A DNA stretch of 64,000 bases from Mesostigma viride (taxonomy: Eukaryota; Streptophyta; Mesostigmatophyceae; Mesostigmatales; Mesostigmataceae). A program made the position numbers and the translations under genes. Location of the stretch: assembly GCA_009746045.1 (NCBI GenBank), contig RPFO01000016.1, positions 245,470 to 309,469 on the forward strand. The letters are read 5' to 3'. Under the pieces are notes generated by a model, which made no database searches, was not told where the DNA came from, and saw only the letters and a program-made list of their open reading frames with translations. The first letter of the stretch is position 1; the number at the start of each line of letters is the position of its first letter. Shown here piece after piece: positions 22,380-32,890 of this stretch.

Positions 22380-23651
22380 ATGCCTCCTTCACGACGCCGC
22401 ACCTCCCGGGCGCGGGATGCGCTGCCTAGTGGCGCCCCTGCGCCGCGTCGGTCCTTACGCATCGCGGCGCACCTGCAGGAGATGGGCGACCTGGACGACG
22501 GCGGTCGTGGCGCCCCTGTGCCACTCTCGCTTGTGTGCGAGGTCTGCCACAGTGGTGAGGATGCCCCCCGTCTCCTTGTGTGTGATTCGTGCCAATGCGG
22601 CTGGCACACGCGCTGCTTGGTCCCGCCCCTCTTCCGGCTGCCTCCCCCGGGTCCTTGGGCGTGCCCTCATTGCGTGGCCCCGCCTCGGCCGTCCCTAGGC
22701 TCCCGACGCGCGGCCGTGTCGACCCCGGGATCCCATTCGGCCCGCGCCCCCTCCCGCAGCCCCTCGCTGGACCCTCTCCTGGGCCTTGCGGACCTCGTGG
22801 AGGGTTCCACACCGTGCTCCCGCTCTCCCCGCGCCGTCACGTCCGGCCCCTCCGCGGGGTCCCCTGGCCCTGCCCCGCCTAGCTCTGGGGATCCACCTCC
22901 GGCCAGCACGGCGGTGGCCACTGACCTGCGTCCTCCTGTGCTTGAGGGGTCCCTGGCGGCTCTCCTCCCTGAGGCTGTGGGACACCCTGCGGCGACTCCT
23001 GTGGTGGGCCCCTGGTCGGCCGCGCTTGGGTCCCACGACTTCTCCGTTTGGCCCCCCACCAACATTGCGGGCGTCAGCGCGCTCCGGCACGCCACGTTCT
23101 CTTGGCTGTATTGCCCCTTGCTGTTGGACGCTGTCGGCTTGCACGCGGCGTTTCCTACGCTCCCACGGCCCCCTGAATTTAGTGCCCTTGTGGTTCGTGT
23201 CCGGCACATGCTGCAGGCAGCCTCCCCCCCTGTCCTTGCCTCCACGCTTTGGGGGTTTGTCCTCGAGGACTACCATGCCGGCGGCCGCCTGCCTTGGCAC
23301 CTGCCCGCGGTGCGCCAAGAATGGCTCCTGAATCTGGACGCTCAAGTGGCGCAGGCGGTGGTGCTCTTTGCTACAGGGCTTGCCGTGCAGGCCCAGCAGG
23401 CCGCCCGTGCGACATATCTCGCTGGGGGGGCCACCGACCACGCCTTGCTCGATCGCCCTCAGCTGCACACGTTTCTTGCCTCTGCCGGGCCCGGCTCGGC
23501 CGGCCTTGTTGCGCAGGCCCACGGGCGCTTGACTACGGCGGTCACCCCAGCGCAAGCCGCCCGCCTGCGCGTTGACTTCGGGGCTCCTGTCACCGTGCAC
23601 GCCGGCGACCTGGTTCTGTACGATGCGGGGGGGGGCGTGTTCTTGAGCTGA
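22380..23651 (+). CDS. LINE protein, N-terminal part with PHD finger
   Basis: Starts at ATG 22380 and ends at TGA 23651, 423 codons. A PHD-type zinc finger occupies roughly residues 46-95: VCEVC, then CDSCQCGWHTRC, then WACPHC, fitting C4-H-C3. A Pro/Ala/Ser-rich linker follows. The downstream frame is open through the stop region: moving frame at the G9 run (23627-23635) gives an uninterrupted join to the RING-RT ORF. This ORF and the next were therefore probably one protein. PHD fingers bind histone tails in other proteins; here a chromatin-targeting role would be inference. Confidence 0.75.
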   Translation: MPPSRRRTSRARDALPSGAPAPRRSLRIAAHLQEMGDLDDGGRGAPVPLSLVCEVCHSGEDAPRLLVCDSCQCGWHTRCLVPPLFRLPPPGPWACPHCVAPPRPSLGSRRAAVSTPGSHSARAPSRSPSLDPLLGLADLVEGSTPCSRSPRAVTSGPSAGSPGPAPPSSGDPPPASTAVATDLRPPVLEGSLAALLPEAVGHPAATPVVGPWSAALGSHDFSVWPPTNIAGVSALRHATFSWLYCPLLLDAVGLHAAFPTLPRPPEFSALVVRVRHMLQAASPPVLASTLWGFVLEDYHAGGRLPWHLPAVRQEWLLNLDAQVAQAVVLFATGLAVQAQQAARATYLAGGATDHALLDRPQLHTFLASAGPGSAGLVAQAHGRLTTAVTPAQAARLRVDFGAPVTVHAGDLVLYDAGGGVFLS

Positions 23652-23665
23652 GCGCGGGTGCGGCC

Positions 23666-26515
23666 GTGCCCGCCATCTTGCACGATGTGCTCGAGCTTGC
23701 GGGCATCCCCCATGTCTGGCACCCTGCTGGTCCGCGCCGCCGTCTTCTCTCCGCCGATGAGATCGCCCGACTGCCGAGCTGGGAGCTGGGGTGGGACGCG
23801 GCGCCCGCCCACTACGGGCCGGCCCACTTGGTGGATGTCACTGCCAGCGGCCCCTCCTGCCCCATCTGCTTGGACCTGCCTCGCCCTGGTGACGGTCTCT
23901 GCCGCCTCCCTGCTTGCGGCCACGTCTTCCATCAAGCTTGCATCGCCACGAGCTTGCACGCGACCTCCGCCACCTGCCCCCTTTGCCGGGCCGCGGTCCT
24001 TTCCCCCTTGCCTCCTGGCGTTCTCCCGCTGGGGCCCTCGCCCGTGTCCGTGCGCCGCCAGTCCCACGCGCCTGCCCCGACACCTGCCTCCCCTGTGCGT
24101 GGTCGTGGGTCGCGCGCCGGCTTGGCTGCCTCCTCCAGCGCCCCCCTCCCGGCCGTGGGGGCCGTCCCCGCGCCGGTCTTGTCCTCGGCTGCCACGAGCC
24201 CTGCTGACCGCCCGGCGGCCGGCCCCGCCCTGGGTTCCGCTGCAGCTGTAGTTCCTCTGGCTGAGGGTGCTCCCGACCCCTCCCCCTCTCGACCCGGGCC
24301 GGCCCAACCGGGTGGGCGCACCCCCTCAGATGGCTTCCATTATTGCCAAGTCGATGGTCCCCTTGGTGACCCGTGTGGCGCGCGCCTGCCCAACCGGAAT
24401 TCGTTGCTGGTGCACATTCGGGCTTCCCACCCCCACATCACGGAGGCCGCCATGCGCGCCATGGACTGCTACCGCTGCCCGGCAGCCCATTGCCAGCGGA
24501 TTTTTTCGATCCACGGGCGGTACCAGCATGAGCGGCAGTGCCGCCGCCAAACCCCCCAGAACGGCCTGCCCGGCGGCCCGGCGGCCGCACCGGCCTCCCG
24601 GTCCGGGGCGGCCCCTCGGTCGGCCCCTGCCCCTCCACCGGCATCGCAGGGTACGAGCGATCCGGGGGACCTCTCGGCAGGCTGGGCATTCCTGGCCACG
24701 CTCCCTTTTGCCGCCTGTGCGCGCAACCCTTGCATGACGCTCCCGGACGTCCCTCACCGCGCCCGGAGCTTGTTTACGCGCTGCGCCCTGCTTTCCCTGG
24801 CCCGGATGCATAGTCACCCTCTCGACGAACTCGGCCACAAGCTGTTTCTCGTCACCCCCCGGCTCCTCTTAGCGCCGTTGGAGCGGGGCGTGCGTGGCGT
24901 ACAGGGTGCGGTCATCGCTCGCTGCCGGCGGTTCCTCCTCGGGGATTGGGAAGGGCTGTGGGCGCTGCAGCCTCCGGCCTCCACCCGGGTGTCGGGGGCC
25001 GCCTCCTTTGCCCGGGTGGAAGCTGACGTCATGCGGTTGGTGAAGGTAGGTGAATTGAGCCGGGCCATGCAAAAGCTTGAACTGACCGCGTTGGCTCCCT
25101 CCACTCCCCCGACCCTGCAGGCTTTGCGCGACCTTCACCCCGACGAACCGGCCTTTGCGGTGCCCGCCCCGGCCACCCCCCCGCCCCCGCCTATTGTCCT
25201 GGACCTGGACATCTTCACGGCTGTGCTGAAGGATCTGCCGAACGCCTCCTCCACCGGCCCCTCAGGCTGGCGCTACGAGCACCTCTCCGTGATGGCGGGC
25301 CATGGCGGGGCGACCGCACTCTTTGAGGCTGCCGCCGACTTGGCCGCGGGGTCCCTGGCCCCCGCGGCGCGCCCTTGGCTGGCTGGGGCACGCCTCATTG
25401 CCCTCCTGAAAGACGACGTCCCCCCGCCTGCTGGCCGCGTTCGTCCCATTGCTTGCGGCGAGGTCCTACGCAAGCTGGTGAGTAAGGTCATTTGTCGCCA
25501 AAAGGCCCCCGAGTTTCGCGCCTACTTCTGCCCCAACCGGAGTGATACTGAGGAGTCCGTCGCGGCCCAGCTTGGCGTCGCCACCAAAGGGGGCAGCGAC
25601 ATCATCGTGCACACAGTTCAGGCCTACCTCGAGACGCATCCGACCCATGTGGCGCTGAAGGTGGATTGCCACAATGCGTTCAATGCTGTCACCAAGGCTA
25701 GCATCTTTGAGGCCGTCGGCGAGGCGTTCCCTGACCTTCTTGCGTGGACAGCAGCCTGCTACGGCGAACCCACTCAACTCTCCTTCCTCATGGAGGATGG
25801 GACGTTCGCCGACATCGCTTCCCGCACGGGAACCCAGCAAGGTGACCCCCTCGGCCCCTTTTACCTGTCTGCCCCGCTGCACAAGGCTCTCCAAGGTGTC
25901 CACGCTGCGCACCCGGATGTCGTGCTCCTCGCCTATATGGACGATATCCATGCCCTTGGCCCGGCCGACGCTGTGGTTGCCGCCCTGGCTGCCCTTGAAG
26001 TGGCCATGGCGGCCATCAACCTTCGGCTCACCCTCCCCAAGTGTGCCGTCTTTTCGCCCCAGGGGGACTGCTCTGGCTTCCCCGCGGCTATCCCGGGGGC
26101 ATTGGCGCGGGCGCGTGGTTTCTCGTGCCTGGGCGTCCCTGTGGGTGACCCTGACTACGTCGAAGAGGAGCTCCGGGCCACCGTGGAACAGCGCACCTAT
26201 GTCCTCGAGACTTGGGCGCGCCTCAAGGACCCCCAGACCAAAGGGCTCCTCCTGTGGTTTTGCGCCCACCCGCGGGTGCAGTTCACTGGCTCCGTGGCGC
26301 TCCCCCCCACTTGGTGCGGCTTGCCGCGGAAGGCCATGACGAGCGCATTCAGGCCGCATTGCAGGTGCTCCTCCCCGGCCCTAGCCTGCCAGCTCACTCC
26401 ATGCGCTTGGCCACCCTCCCCTGCCGCATGGGCGGGTGTGGGCTCACCCGCGCCGCCCGCCTCGCCCCCGCCGCCTTCCTTGGCTCTGTTGCTCAGGCCT
26501 GGGCGGAGACCGGGT
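23666..26515 (+). CDS. LINE protein, middle part: RING finger, two C2H2 fingers, reverse transcriptase
   Basis: A RING finger (CPICLDLP, CGHVFHQAC, CPLC) lies near residues 72-113. Two C2H2-like fingers follow near 24340-24530 (CQVDG...CGARL...HIRASHPH, then CPAAHC...HGRYQHERQC). The RT covers about 25200-26300: STGPSGWRYEHL, GRVRPIACGEVLRKLVSK, LKVDCHNAFNA (motif A), RTGTQQGDPLGP (motif B) and the catalytic LLAYMDDIH at about 25930 (motif C). After the C7 run at 26302-26308 the homologous frame shifts and continues as HLVRLAAEGHDERIQAAL until the hAT insertion. All RT catalytic Asp residues are present. No ATG marks the start, which supports fusion with the upstream PHD ORF. Confidence 0.8.
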
Positions 26516-26911
26516 TGGTCAGTACGCCGTACGGAGCCGCAGAAGTACGGGAAAACGTACACTGAAGGCCTCCGCCGTATGTACGCGTACTTTACTTCAG
26601 AATACGCGGTTTGGACTTAGAATTTTTCGGGGGTACCAGCGGGCAGCGGGCACTGGCGCGGTGCCCAGGTTCTGGGCGCGGCGCGTTCACTGCACATTTG
26701 AGATTTTTACTACTAGAAGTAGATGCGTACAGTTCTTTCCATAAAGCGCAAGCCTTGCAAAATCTTTGGCCGGTAGGAGACAGCTAGGACTAGGTACATC
26801 ACGCATAATGACAGCAAATGCCAGCTGTGCTACTGACGGTGTAATGCAATATAGCGAGGACGAGGCCAGTGCGACTGTGCGATAGTGTGCAGCCATTTTC
26901 GATTTGCAGCC

Positions 26912-27448
26912 ATGCCGAAGAAAGGGCCTGAATGGGATTTCGTTGTCGAGAAGAAAGAAGCAGTCACGGATGCTGTTAGTAACACAACGCAGTATGTGTC
27001 GAGGATGTTCTGCTCATTTTGCAACAAGAACTTCTCCTACAAGGCGGGGCCAATAAGCGTATTCCGAGTCCGTGCACACTTTGCCGGAATCGCAGGGGAA
27101 GGGGTGTTACCCTGCGACAAAATTCCACCGAATATCCGGAACAGGTTTCTCAGGATTGCTAACAACAAGTTGCAGAAGTCAGACGCCAAGAAGGTGCACA
27201 CTTTGAACAGGGCAATGGCGGAGATGGGAGGGGCTGCGCCGGCTGACTTGTCGTCGGTTCCCAGCAAGCATCAAGGCCAGCTGAGCATCACCAAATGGCT
27301 GGTTCCCGTCGACGAACAAGGTATCCAGCTGCTGGCTGCCGAATTTTTTATCGAGAACGGCATTGCCTTCAATGCGGCTGAGAGCGCCTCTTTCAAGCAG
27401 ATGGTACCCGAAAATACTTATACCATCTTCAGCCGGTGTAGTATGTGA
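26912..27448 (+). CDS. hAT transposase, N-terminal fragment with BED zinc finger
   Basis: 178 codons from ATG 26912 (MPKKGPEWDFVVEKKEAV) to TGA 27448. A frame extension upstream to 26885 exists. Around residues 30-70 lies a BED-type finger (FCSFCNKNF, then RVRAHFAGIAGEGVLPCDK) like those of plant hAT transposases. Further on, FFIENGIAFNAAESASFKQM matches the segment preceding the hAT catalytic core. The DDE core and C-terminal dimerisation region are absent (usual length is over 600 residues), so it is at most a DNA-binding fragment. Confidence 0.75.
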   Translation: MPKKGPEWDFVVEKKEAVTDAVSNTTQYVSRMFCSFCNKNFSYKAGPISVFRVRAHFAGIAGEGVLPCDKIPPNIRNRFLRIANNKLQKSDAKKVHTLNRAMAEMGGAAPADLSSVPSKHQGQLSITKWLVPVDEQGIQLLAAEFFIENGIAFNAAESASFKQMVPENTYTIFSRCSM

Positions 27449-27642
27449 TGGCAGCTAGTGGGTGATGGCCGATGGTTGCATGGACCCATGTGATGGATGG
27501 GACATGAAGTTATAACTCACAAGTTACTAGCAATAGTATAGTGAGAACAAGGGCTGCATGCGCTGCCGTTATGAAAGCATGGCCGTGCTGGCTTGAATAA
27601 TTGCATGGACCAACGTGGAGTAATCTCCATGGCAGCGGGGGT

Positions 27643-27876
27643 GCTGTTGTGCATTTTGTCAATGCATGATGAATGTGTGTGCACATGTGTGTATGTGTAT
27701 GGAGCTTGTTGTGGGATCCTTGAGAGCAAGGTCCTTGGACCTTGTGTCTTATGTCCTCTGCTGTTGTGCATTTTGTCAAATTTGATGAATGTGTGTGCAC
27801 ATGTGTGTATGTGTATGGAGCTTGTTGTGGGATCCTTGAGAGCAAGGTCCTTGGACCTTGTGTCTTATGTCCTCTC
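27643..27876 (+). repeat. About 117-bp direct repeat, two units
   Basis: CTGTTGTGCATTTTGTCAA starts at 27643 and 27760, and each unit runs to a TTATGTCCTCT word. The two are nearly identical. They lie in the non-coding part of the hAT insertion. Confidence 0.85.
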
Positions 27877-28204
27877 ATGCATTATATAGTGGATGGCTTT
27901 CCTTACAATTAACTAATTAATTGATTCCTTACAGTTCCCGTTGCAGTCTGCTCCCCCCAGCATTTAACAAATCATAATCAGATAGGATTGCAGGGCATAA
28001 ATTAATGGAAGATGTTAATAAATAAGCATATATACACCAAATTTCAGTTGCAATAACTGCATGACCATCATCAAGGAGCGTGCTAATTGGGTGACTGACA
28101 ATTGGACCACAAAAACGGTCGCGTATTTTACCGCCGCGTATTTTACACCCCCCACGTATAATACGCGTATTTTAGGTCCGCGTATTATACCCCGTACCCG
28201 TATT

Positions 28205-29312
28205 TGCCAACCTAGGGCGGAGATCCGCCGGTTGGTCCCCAGCGCCGTCAGCGCCATTCCCGACTTGGTCACCCCATCCCCCTTCCCCTTTGTGCAGGCT
28301 GTGCAGGATTCTTACCTCGGGATCCAGCAGGCTTGCGACCTCGTCCGCCCCGCTCAGGCCGTCCACCGTCGCCTGCCCCGGGGCACGCCCGGCGTGTCCA
28401 CTGTCGTCAGTCCTAGTGTCTTCCCTGCCTGCGTCGATCATGAAAAACAACAAAAGACCTACGCGGGTATACTATATACACTGTGCCAACTGGATGGGTC
28501 TGCATGCGAGCTTGAACGATCAGGGGAAGGCTTGGCTTCACTCCGTTTCCCTTGAGGGGAGCGTGGGGTCCGCATTCCTGCGCGCCCTCCCCATGAGCCC
28601 TTTGTTCACACTGGTTCCGGCCCTTTACGCCATCGCTCTCCGCCACCAGCTCTTTGCCCCGCAACCTCTCATCACGGCGGGTGCGTCCTGCGGCAGCTGC
28701 GGGCTTGCTCTGGATACTACTGGGACGCACTACATCGCGTGCATGGGTGGCCAGCAGAACCAGAACTGGTTCCTCTATCTCCATACCGCTCTCCTCCGGG
28801 TGGTGTGTGCCATGGTTCGGTCGGTCTTTCCCCACTCCACCATCAAGTGCGAGGACGCGGATGGGGCCGCCCTCTACTCACCCAACCACCGCCCCGACAT
28901 TACCGTGCTTGACTACGACGGGCAGGGTTGCCACCTGCTCATCGATGTCTCCGTGGCTCGGCCGCTTAATTCCGGTCGCCACATCCTCCGGGCGGCTGTG
29001 GATGCCGGCGCTGCTGCCACTGTGGCTGAGCGCGACAAGTTTGCCTCCTACGGCAATGTGGGGCCCCACCGGGTCATCCCCTTTGTCCTTGAGGAGTTCG
29101 GGGCCATGGGCCCCAAGACAGCGGAGTTTTTCCACGAGTGCTGCCAGCGCCGTGAAGACCGCCTCGACCTCGAGGGTCAGACCGCCCCGTGGTCGGCCCG
29201 CACGTGGTCCTCGTATTGGCGGCAGCGCCTGTCACTCGCCCTCACTCGCACCGTGGCTGATGTGTTATTCCGCCGCACCCGGGCCGACTTTGTCGCGACC
29301 CATGCGGTCTAG
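28205..29312 (+). CDS. LINE protein, C-terminal part: zinc knuckle and restriction-like endonuclease
   Basis: The frame from about 28205 (AEIRRLVPSAVSAIPDL) shifts near 28440 and continues to the stop at 29312. Recognisable parts: a CCHC knuckle CGSCGLALDTTGTHYIAC at about 28690-28740, RPDITVLDYDG at about 28890, HLLIDVSVARPL at about 28930, and a conserved end (SYWRQRLSLALTRTVADVLF). The knuckle followed by RPD and IDV matches the layout of the R2/NeSL-type nuclease that nicks the target for priming. Compared with the 19307-20298 copy this one is intact except for the early frame change. Confidence 0.78.
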
Positions 29313-29533
29313 ATCCCTTCCAGGCCTGCATGGAGGGCCGGCAGCGCTGTTGCTGCGTGTAGTTTTGTGATGTATAGTTAGTTGTACCTTGTGCCGCTGG
29401 CGTGATCCTTGGATGCATCTGTGTCAGATTACTATTAATTTCTTCAGGGTTATTCTCCCAGTTATCGGGTTTTTCCTTATGTTGCATGCCTATCTCACCT
29501 CCGTAATCTATCATTCTCAATGAATATATGTTT

Positions 29534-29590
29534 GGGGCATGATGCAGACGATATTTGTAATTACTTCAATCGTGTAATTATTTTCTAATG
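29534..29590 (+). mobile_element. Right half of the split TTAC-family LINE copy
   Basis: GGGGCATGATGCAGACGATA to TTTTCTAATG continues the 3' UTR interrupted at 18957, compared with the uninterrupted copy at 12548-12610. It lacks the final hairpin and tail. Confidence 0.7.
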
Positions 29591-31100
29591 GGTAGTAAAG
29601 GTGTTGTCGAATGCCGGGTATGAATGCGCCACGCTGGTAGTTGGATCGCCATAGACTCAGCCCCAGTACGCCTACGCCTTGCCGCCCTTAGCCGTTCTAA
29701 AACAGCGCAGCAGAGAAGCGTATACCTATTAATGAATCCATATACTCCGTCAAGTGTATCCATTTGGATACACTTGCACCCCCCGCCACGTGGCAAAATG
29801 TTACGCGAGCGCCGCGCCATCGGGTACGGATGTAAGTCGTCAGCAGGCAACTCGGGACAGACGAAATGTGAACGTAAATGCATAGGTTGGTGGGATAATT
29901 GCGCCATAGCCACCTAAATACCACGTTGCCAGGCTGTGCATCACGTGACTTTTGCTAGCATTTTTTACCGTTGCGCGCGCGCATAGCGAGATATGGCTGT
30001 CAACGTTCCATTTGGTGGAAATTTTTGGGTTCCGCAGCTTGAAAAGGGTCAGATGATGACCCCTGAACGATGATGCATTATGTTGGTTCGTCAAGAATTA
30101 TCAGATTCACGGAACTATGAAAATACGCAGTGGTTATTATCTCTGTCTTGGTCGCCACCATCAGATCGACGAGACGTCCCGTTTGGTATCGCCGGTTTCT
30201 TTTTGGTTTCTTGGTAGCTTCTTTCCGCCTGGGCCTTACATTGTTTTACGGAAGTCCGCTGCGCACCATCTGCTGGGAACGTCGACGCGTTAGACGTCAT
30301 CTTTGCATAGATAAATCAACATGGTTATATCATGACGGATGCAGGGATAGAGCGGCTATGGCTGCCTGTGCCACTAGCATCAGAATCCGGGACGTATGAG
30401 CATGTCGGCCAGCGGAACCCGGCTAGGTCGTGATCGAGGCAGGTACGGCGATTCGTTTTCGTGTTGGTTGCATGGAAACTCGTACGTTCATACATGTCTG
30501 ATAGTGGATATATTAGTGGTAATTGCAACTGCCTTCCAGTGCCTGCTCAAGGAGGGGTATTAGCCATTATGTTGCACAGTTTGTGGCATTTCTTGGGGGG
30601 ATACCGCTCAGTGAGTGTCAGGTGGCTTCATATTTGTATTCCAGCATATTTGGAAGTCTATTGTGGTCAATTATATTGCATCATTGTATGGCATGGCATA
30701 GTTGGCTGTTTGCGCGCGCGCAAGACACACACGTAAACGCGGGCATGGTATATAGGTCGAATGGGCTATCCGGGTAGTTTGACCAAAGGAAAGCACCATT
30801 GGACTATCCAACTAAATTGTCCAATGTTGGGTTTGAGGTTTCTGACCCTCCCCTCAGTACATAGAAGGGGGGGGGGTATACTTTTTCTTGGCACAAAATG
30901 ATCGTCTTTTGGCTCACTTTGACTGAAGGTATCATCCAAAGTACTCATTAGACTCATGATAGTATTGCATATTATGAAAGCCCTTGAAGTGTAGATACTC
31001 CTAGCATCTTAATTGGTTGGGGGTATTTGGAGTTGTGGTCTATGAGTTATGAGTTTTGGCAGTTTTAGGGGTCTGAAAGTGCCAAAAACCTGACGGAGTA
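29591..31100. other. About 1.5 kb with no recognised gene
   Basis: Only short ORFs occur and none has a recognisable motif. Sequence is AT-richer than the neighbouring elements. Three A/T-leaning segments and CG-dinucleotide runs (29970, 30710) are seen. No tail or hairpin of the listed families lies inside. Confidence 0.4.
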
Positions 31101-31109
31101 TTATAGACT

Positions 31110-32690
31110 CGTGCTCCCGTTGTTGTCTATAGACTCGTGCTCCCGTTGTTGGGGAGTCACGGAGCATTTAAAACCCCGATGGATGGATGGATGGATGGAT
31201 GGATGGATGGATGGATGGATGGATGGATGGATGGATGGATGGATGGATGGATGGATGGATGGATGGATGGATGGATGGATGGATGGATGGATGGATGGAT
31301 GGATGGATGGATGGATGGATGGATGGATGGATGGATGGATGGATGGATGGATGGATGGATGGATGGATGGATGGATGGATGGATGGATGGATGGATGGAT
31401 GGATGGATGGATGGATGGATGGATGGATGGATGGATGGATGGATGGATGGATGGATGGATGGATGGATGGATGGATGGATGGATGGATGGATGGATGGAT
31501 GGATGGATGGATGGATGGATGGATGGATGGATGGATGGATGGATGGATGGATGGATGGATGGATGGATGGATGGATGGATGGATGGATGGATGGATGGAT
31601 GGATGGATGGATGGATGGATGGATGGATGGATGGATGGATGGATGGAATATGGATGGATGGATGGATGGATGGATGGATGGATGGATGGATGGATGGATG
31701 GATGGATGGATGGATGGATGGATGGATGGATGGATGGATGGATGGATGGATGGATGGATGGATGGATGGATGGATGGATGGATGGATGGATGGATGGATG
31801 GATGGATGGATGGATGGATGGATGGGTGCAAACAGTCCTACTACCGGTCTAAGCTATCTATCTACTTAACAACTATCTACAACATCTAACTAATATCTAC
31901 AAAAAAATCTAGCAACAATAACTCTACCCTTTAATTGCATGGGACCTGCCTGGCGTGCTTCCCGTATGTTTGCACACGCGGGCGCTTCCCCACGGCCGGG
32001 GGGGCTCGTTGTCCTCTATGACCTGGGCCCACTTGGCCTTGTCCATACAATCTTTTTCCAAATCACGGAGAGGCCTAGCTAGGCCCCCCATGTCCTCTAC
32101 TAGCTGTTCTTTGAAGGTGCGGGCCTTGCGGCGTCTAACATCACGGGGCCCGGCCCACGTACGTCAGGAGGTGCCGGCCAGGCTGAGCTGGGCGCAGTCC
32201 CGCGGGGGGGCCACGTGAGGTACGTGTCTAGCTACCTGGTTGTTGCGAGCTAGGTGCCCTATACTATAGCTGCAGCCTGCAGGCGCCGCTGCATGCTTAA
32301 TTGCGCTGGTGATATATGGCATGCCAAGGTACCGAGGTCCTCATTGCGGACATGAGCAGAATATCCTACTCTGAAAATGGATCGCAGCATGTTGGTGACC
32401 GCGCCGTCCAGCTTGCGGGCCAGGTTGGCGGTGAGGGTCCACGTTTCGGCCCCATACGTAAGAACAGGAAGGACGAGGACCTTAAACAGCTAGGTCCTGT
32501 TTCTCGATCTTGCCCAAGGGCTTGCGCCACAGGGCCCGGTATTGGCGTAAAGCGTGCCAGGCGAGGGAGATGCGGTACGTGGTCCACATCAGCCTCGCAG
32601 CTGGGAAGCAGGCTGCCCAGCAGCTTGACGCGGTCCCGAGACAGGACGTATACAGTATGTATGCCCATAGCCACCTAAGATTGTCAAGCT
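31110..32690 (-). mobile_element. RT LINE 3' part with huge CATC expansion
   Basis: Minus-strand counterpart of 14640-15510. It holds the RT thumb region (RVKLLGSLLPSCEADVDH, about 32600), the C-terminal region (32000-32300), then the 3' UTR. There the CATC array has grown from 4 units at 15439 to roughly 160. The terminal hairpin is at 31130-31160, with its 5' arm partly duplicated (GACTCGTGCTCCCGTTGTTG twice). Frames are broken. Confidence 0.8.
31178..31825 (+). repeat. GATG tetranucleotide microsatellite, about 162 units
   Basis: Pure GATG repeat with a single interruption (GGAATATGG near 31646). It lies inside the inverted LINE 3' UTR. WMDG and HPSI protein frames across it are artefacts. 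A read-through array this long and pure may be mis-sized in the assembly. Confidence 0.95.
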
Positions 32691-32890
32691 AGGCTCACAC
32701 GCCCGACCCTGTGGGCAAGCCGCCTCCCCCCAAGAGGAGGAGGCGTTTTGATGAGTAGTGTAGTTAGTAGGCTTTTCTAGACTAGATAGCTTAGAGTTAC
32801 TGGTTAGTTCGATTACGCGGCTACCTCCACTCCACCTGGATCCATCATGGAATATGTGCTACATGATCTCCCAACGGAGGCATGTTATAA
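32691..32890 (+). mobile_element. LINE 3' end with CAAC hairpin (same family as 55170-56495)
   Basis: Nearly identical to 56298-56492: coding end CACACGCCCGACCC, an AAGAGGAGGAGGCGTTTTGA stop region, then the 3' UTR and the hairpin ACATG-AT-CTCC-CAAC-GGAG-G-CATGT at 32861-32885. TTTAATTTTTAATAG follows as an A/T tail. Confidence 0.75.

Larger units (their letters stand above)
26520..28205 (+). mobile_element. hAT transposon inserted in the LINE, internally truncated
   Basis: This block interrupts the LINE between the RT and the endonuclease. It encodes the N-terminus of a BED-finger transposase. Its edges (26520-26620 and 28085-28200) are rich in TACGCG, GTATAATACGCG and CGTATTTTA words like those at the ends of the 1288-bp hAT. 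Exact termini and a target duplication could not be fixed. A near-duplicate GGGCGGAGA word occurs on both sides (26505 and 28214). Confidence 0.65.
20648..29523 (+). mobile_element. Full-length LINE with restriction-like endonuclease and 5' tandem promoter-like units
   Basis: Flanked by the 10-bp direct repeat ATATATGTTT (20638-20647, 29524-29533). Layout: seven 230-bp units, GC-rich hairpins, an ORF with PHD, RING, two C2H2 fingers and RT, a hAT insertion (about 26520-28205), the endonuclease ORF to 29312 and a 211-bp 3' UTR. Without the hAT insertion it would be about 7.2 kb. Frameshifts at a G9 run (23627-23635) and a C7 run (26302-26308) break the ORF. The RT-then-CCHC-then-RPD order is that of R2-like, early-branching LINEs. 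Confidence 0.88.

Noticed and set aside
23459-24307. Minus-strand ORFs opposite the LINE
   Set aside because: GC-rich antisense frames with low-complexity Arg/Gly composition; the sense strand has clear zinc-finger and RT motifs.
26505-28222. GGGCGGAGA on both sides of the hAT block as its target duplication
   Set aside because: Length and position do not match the hAT 8-bp rule, and the flanks differ by inserted bases; may be chance.
31111-31889. WMDG and HPSI ORFs of over 200 codons
   Set aside because: Frames through the GATG microsatellite; no start, stop or neighbour context supports a gene.
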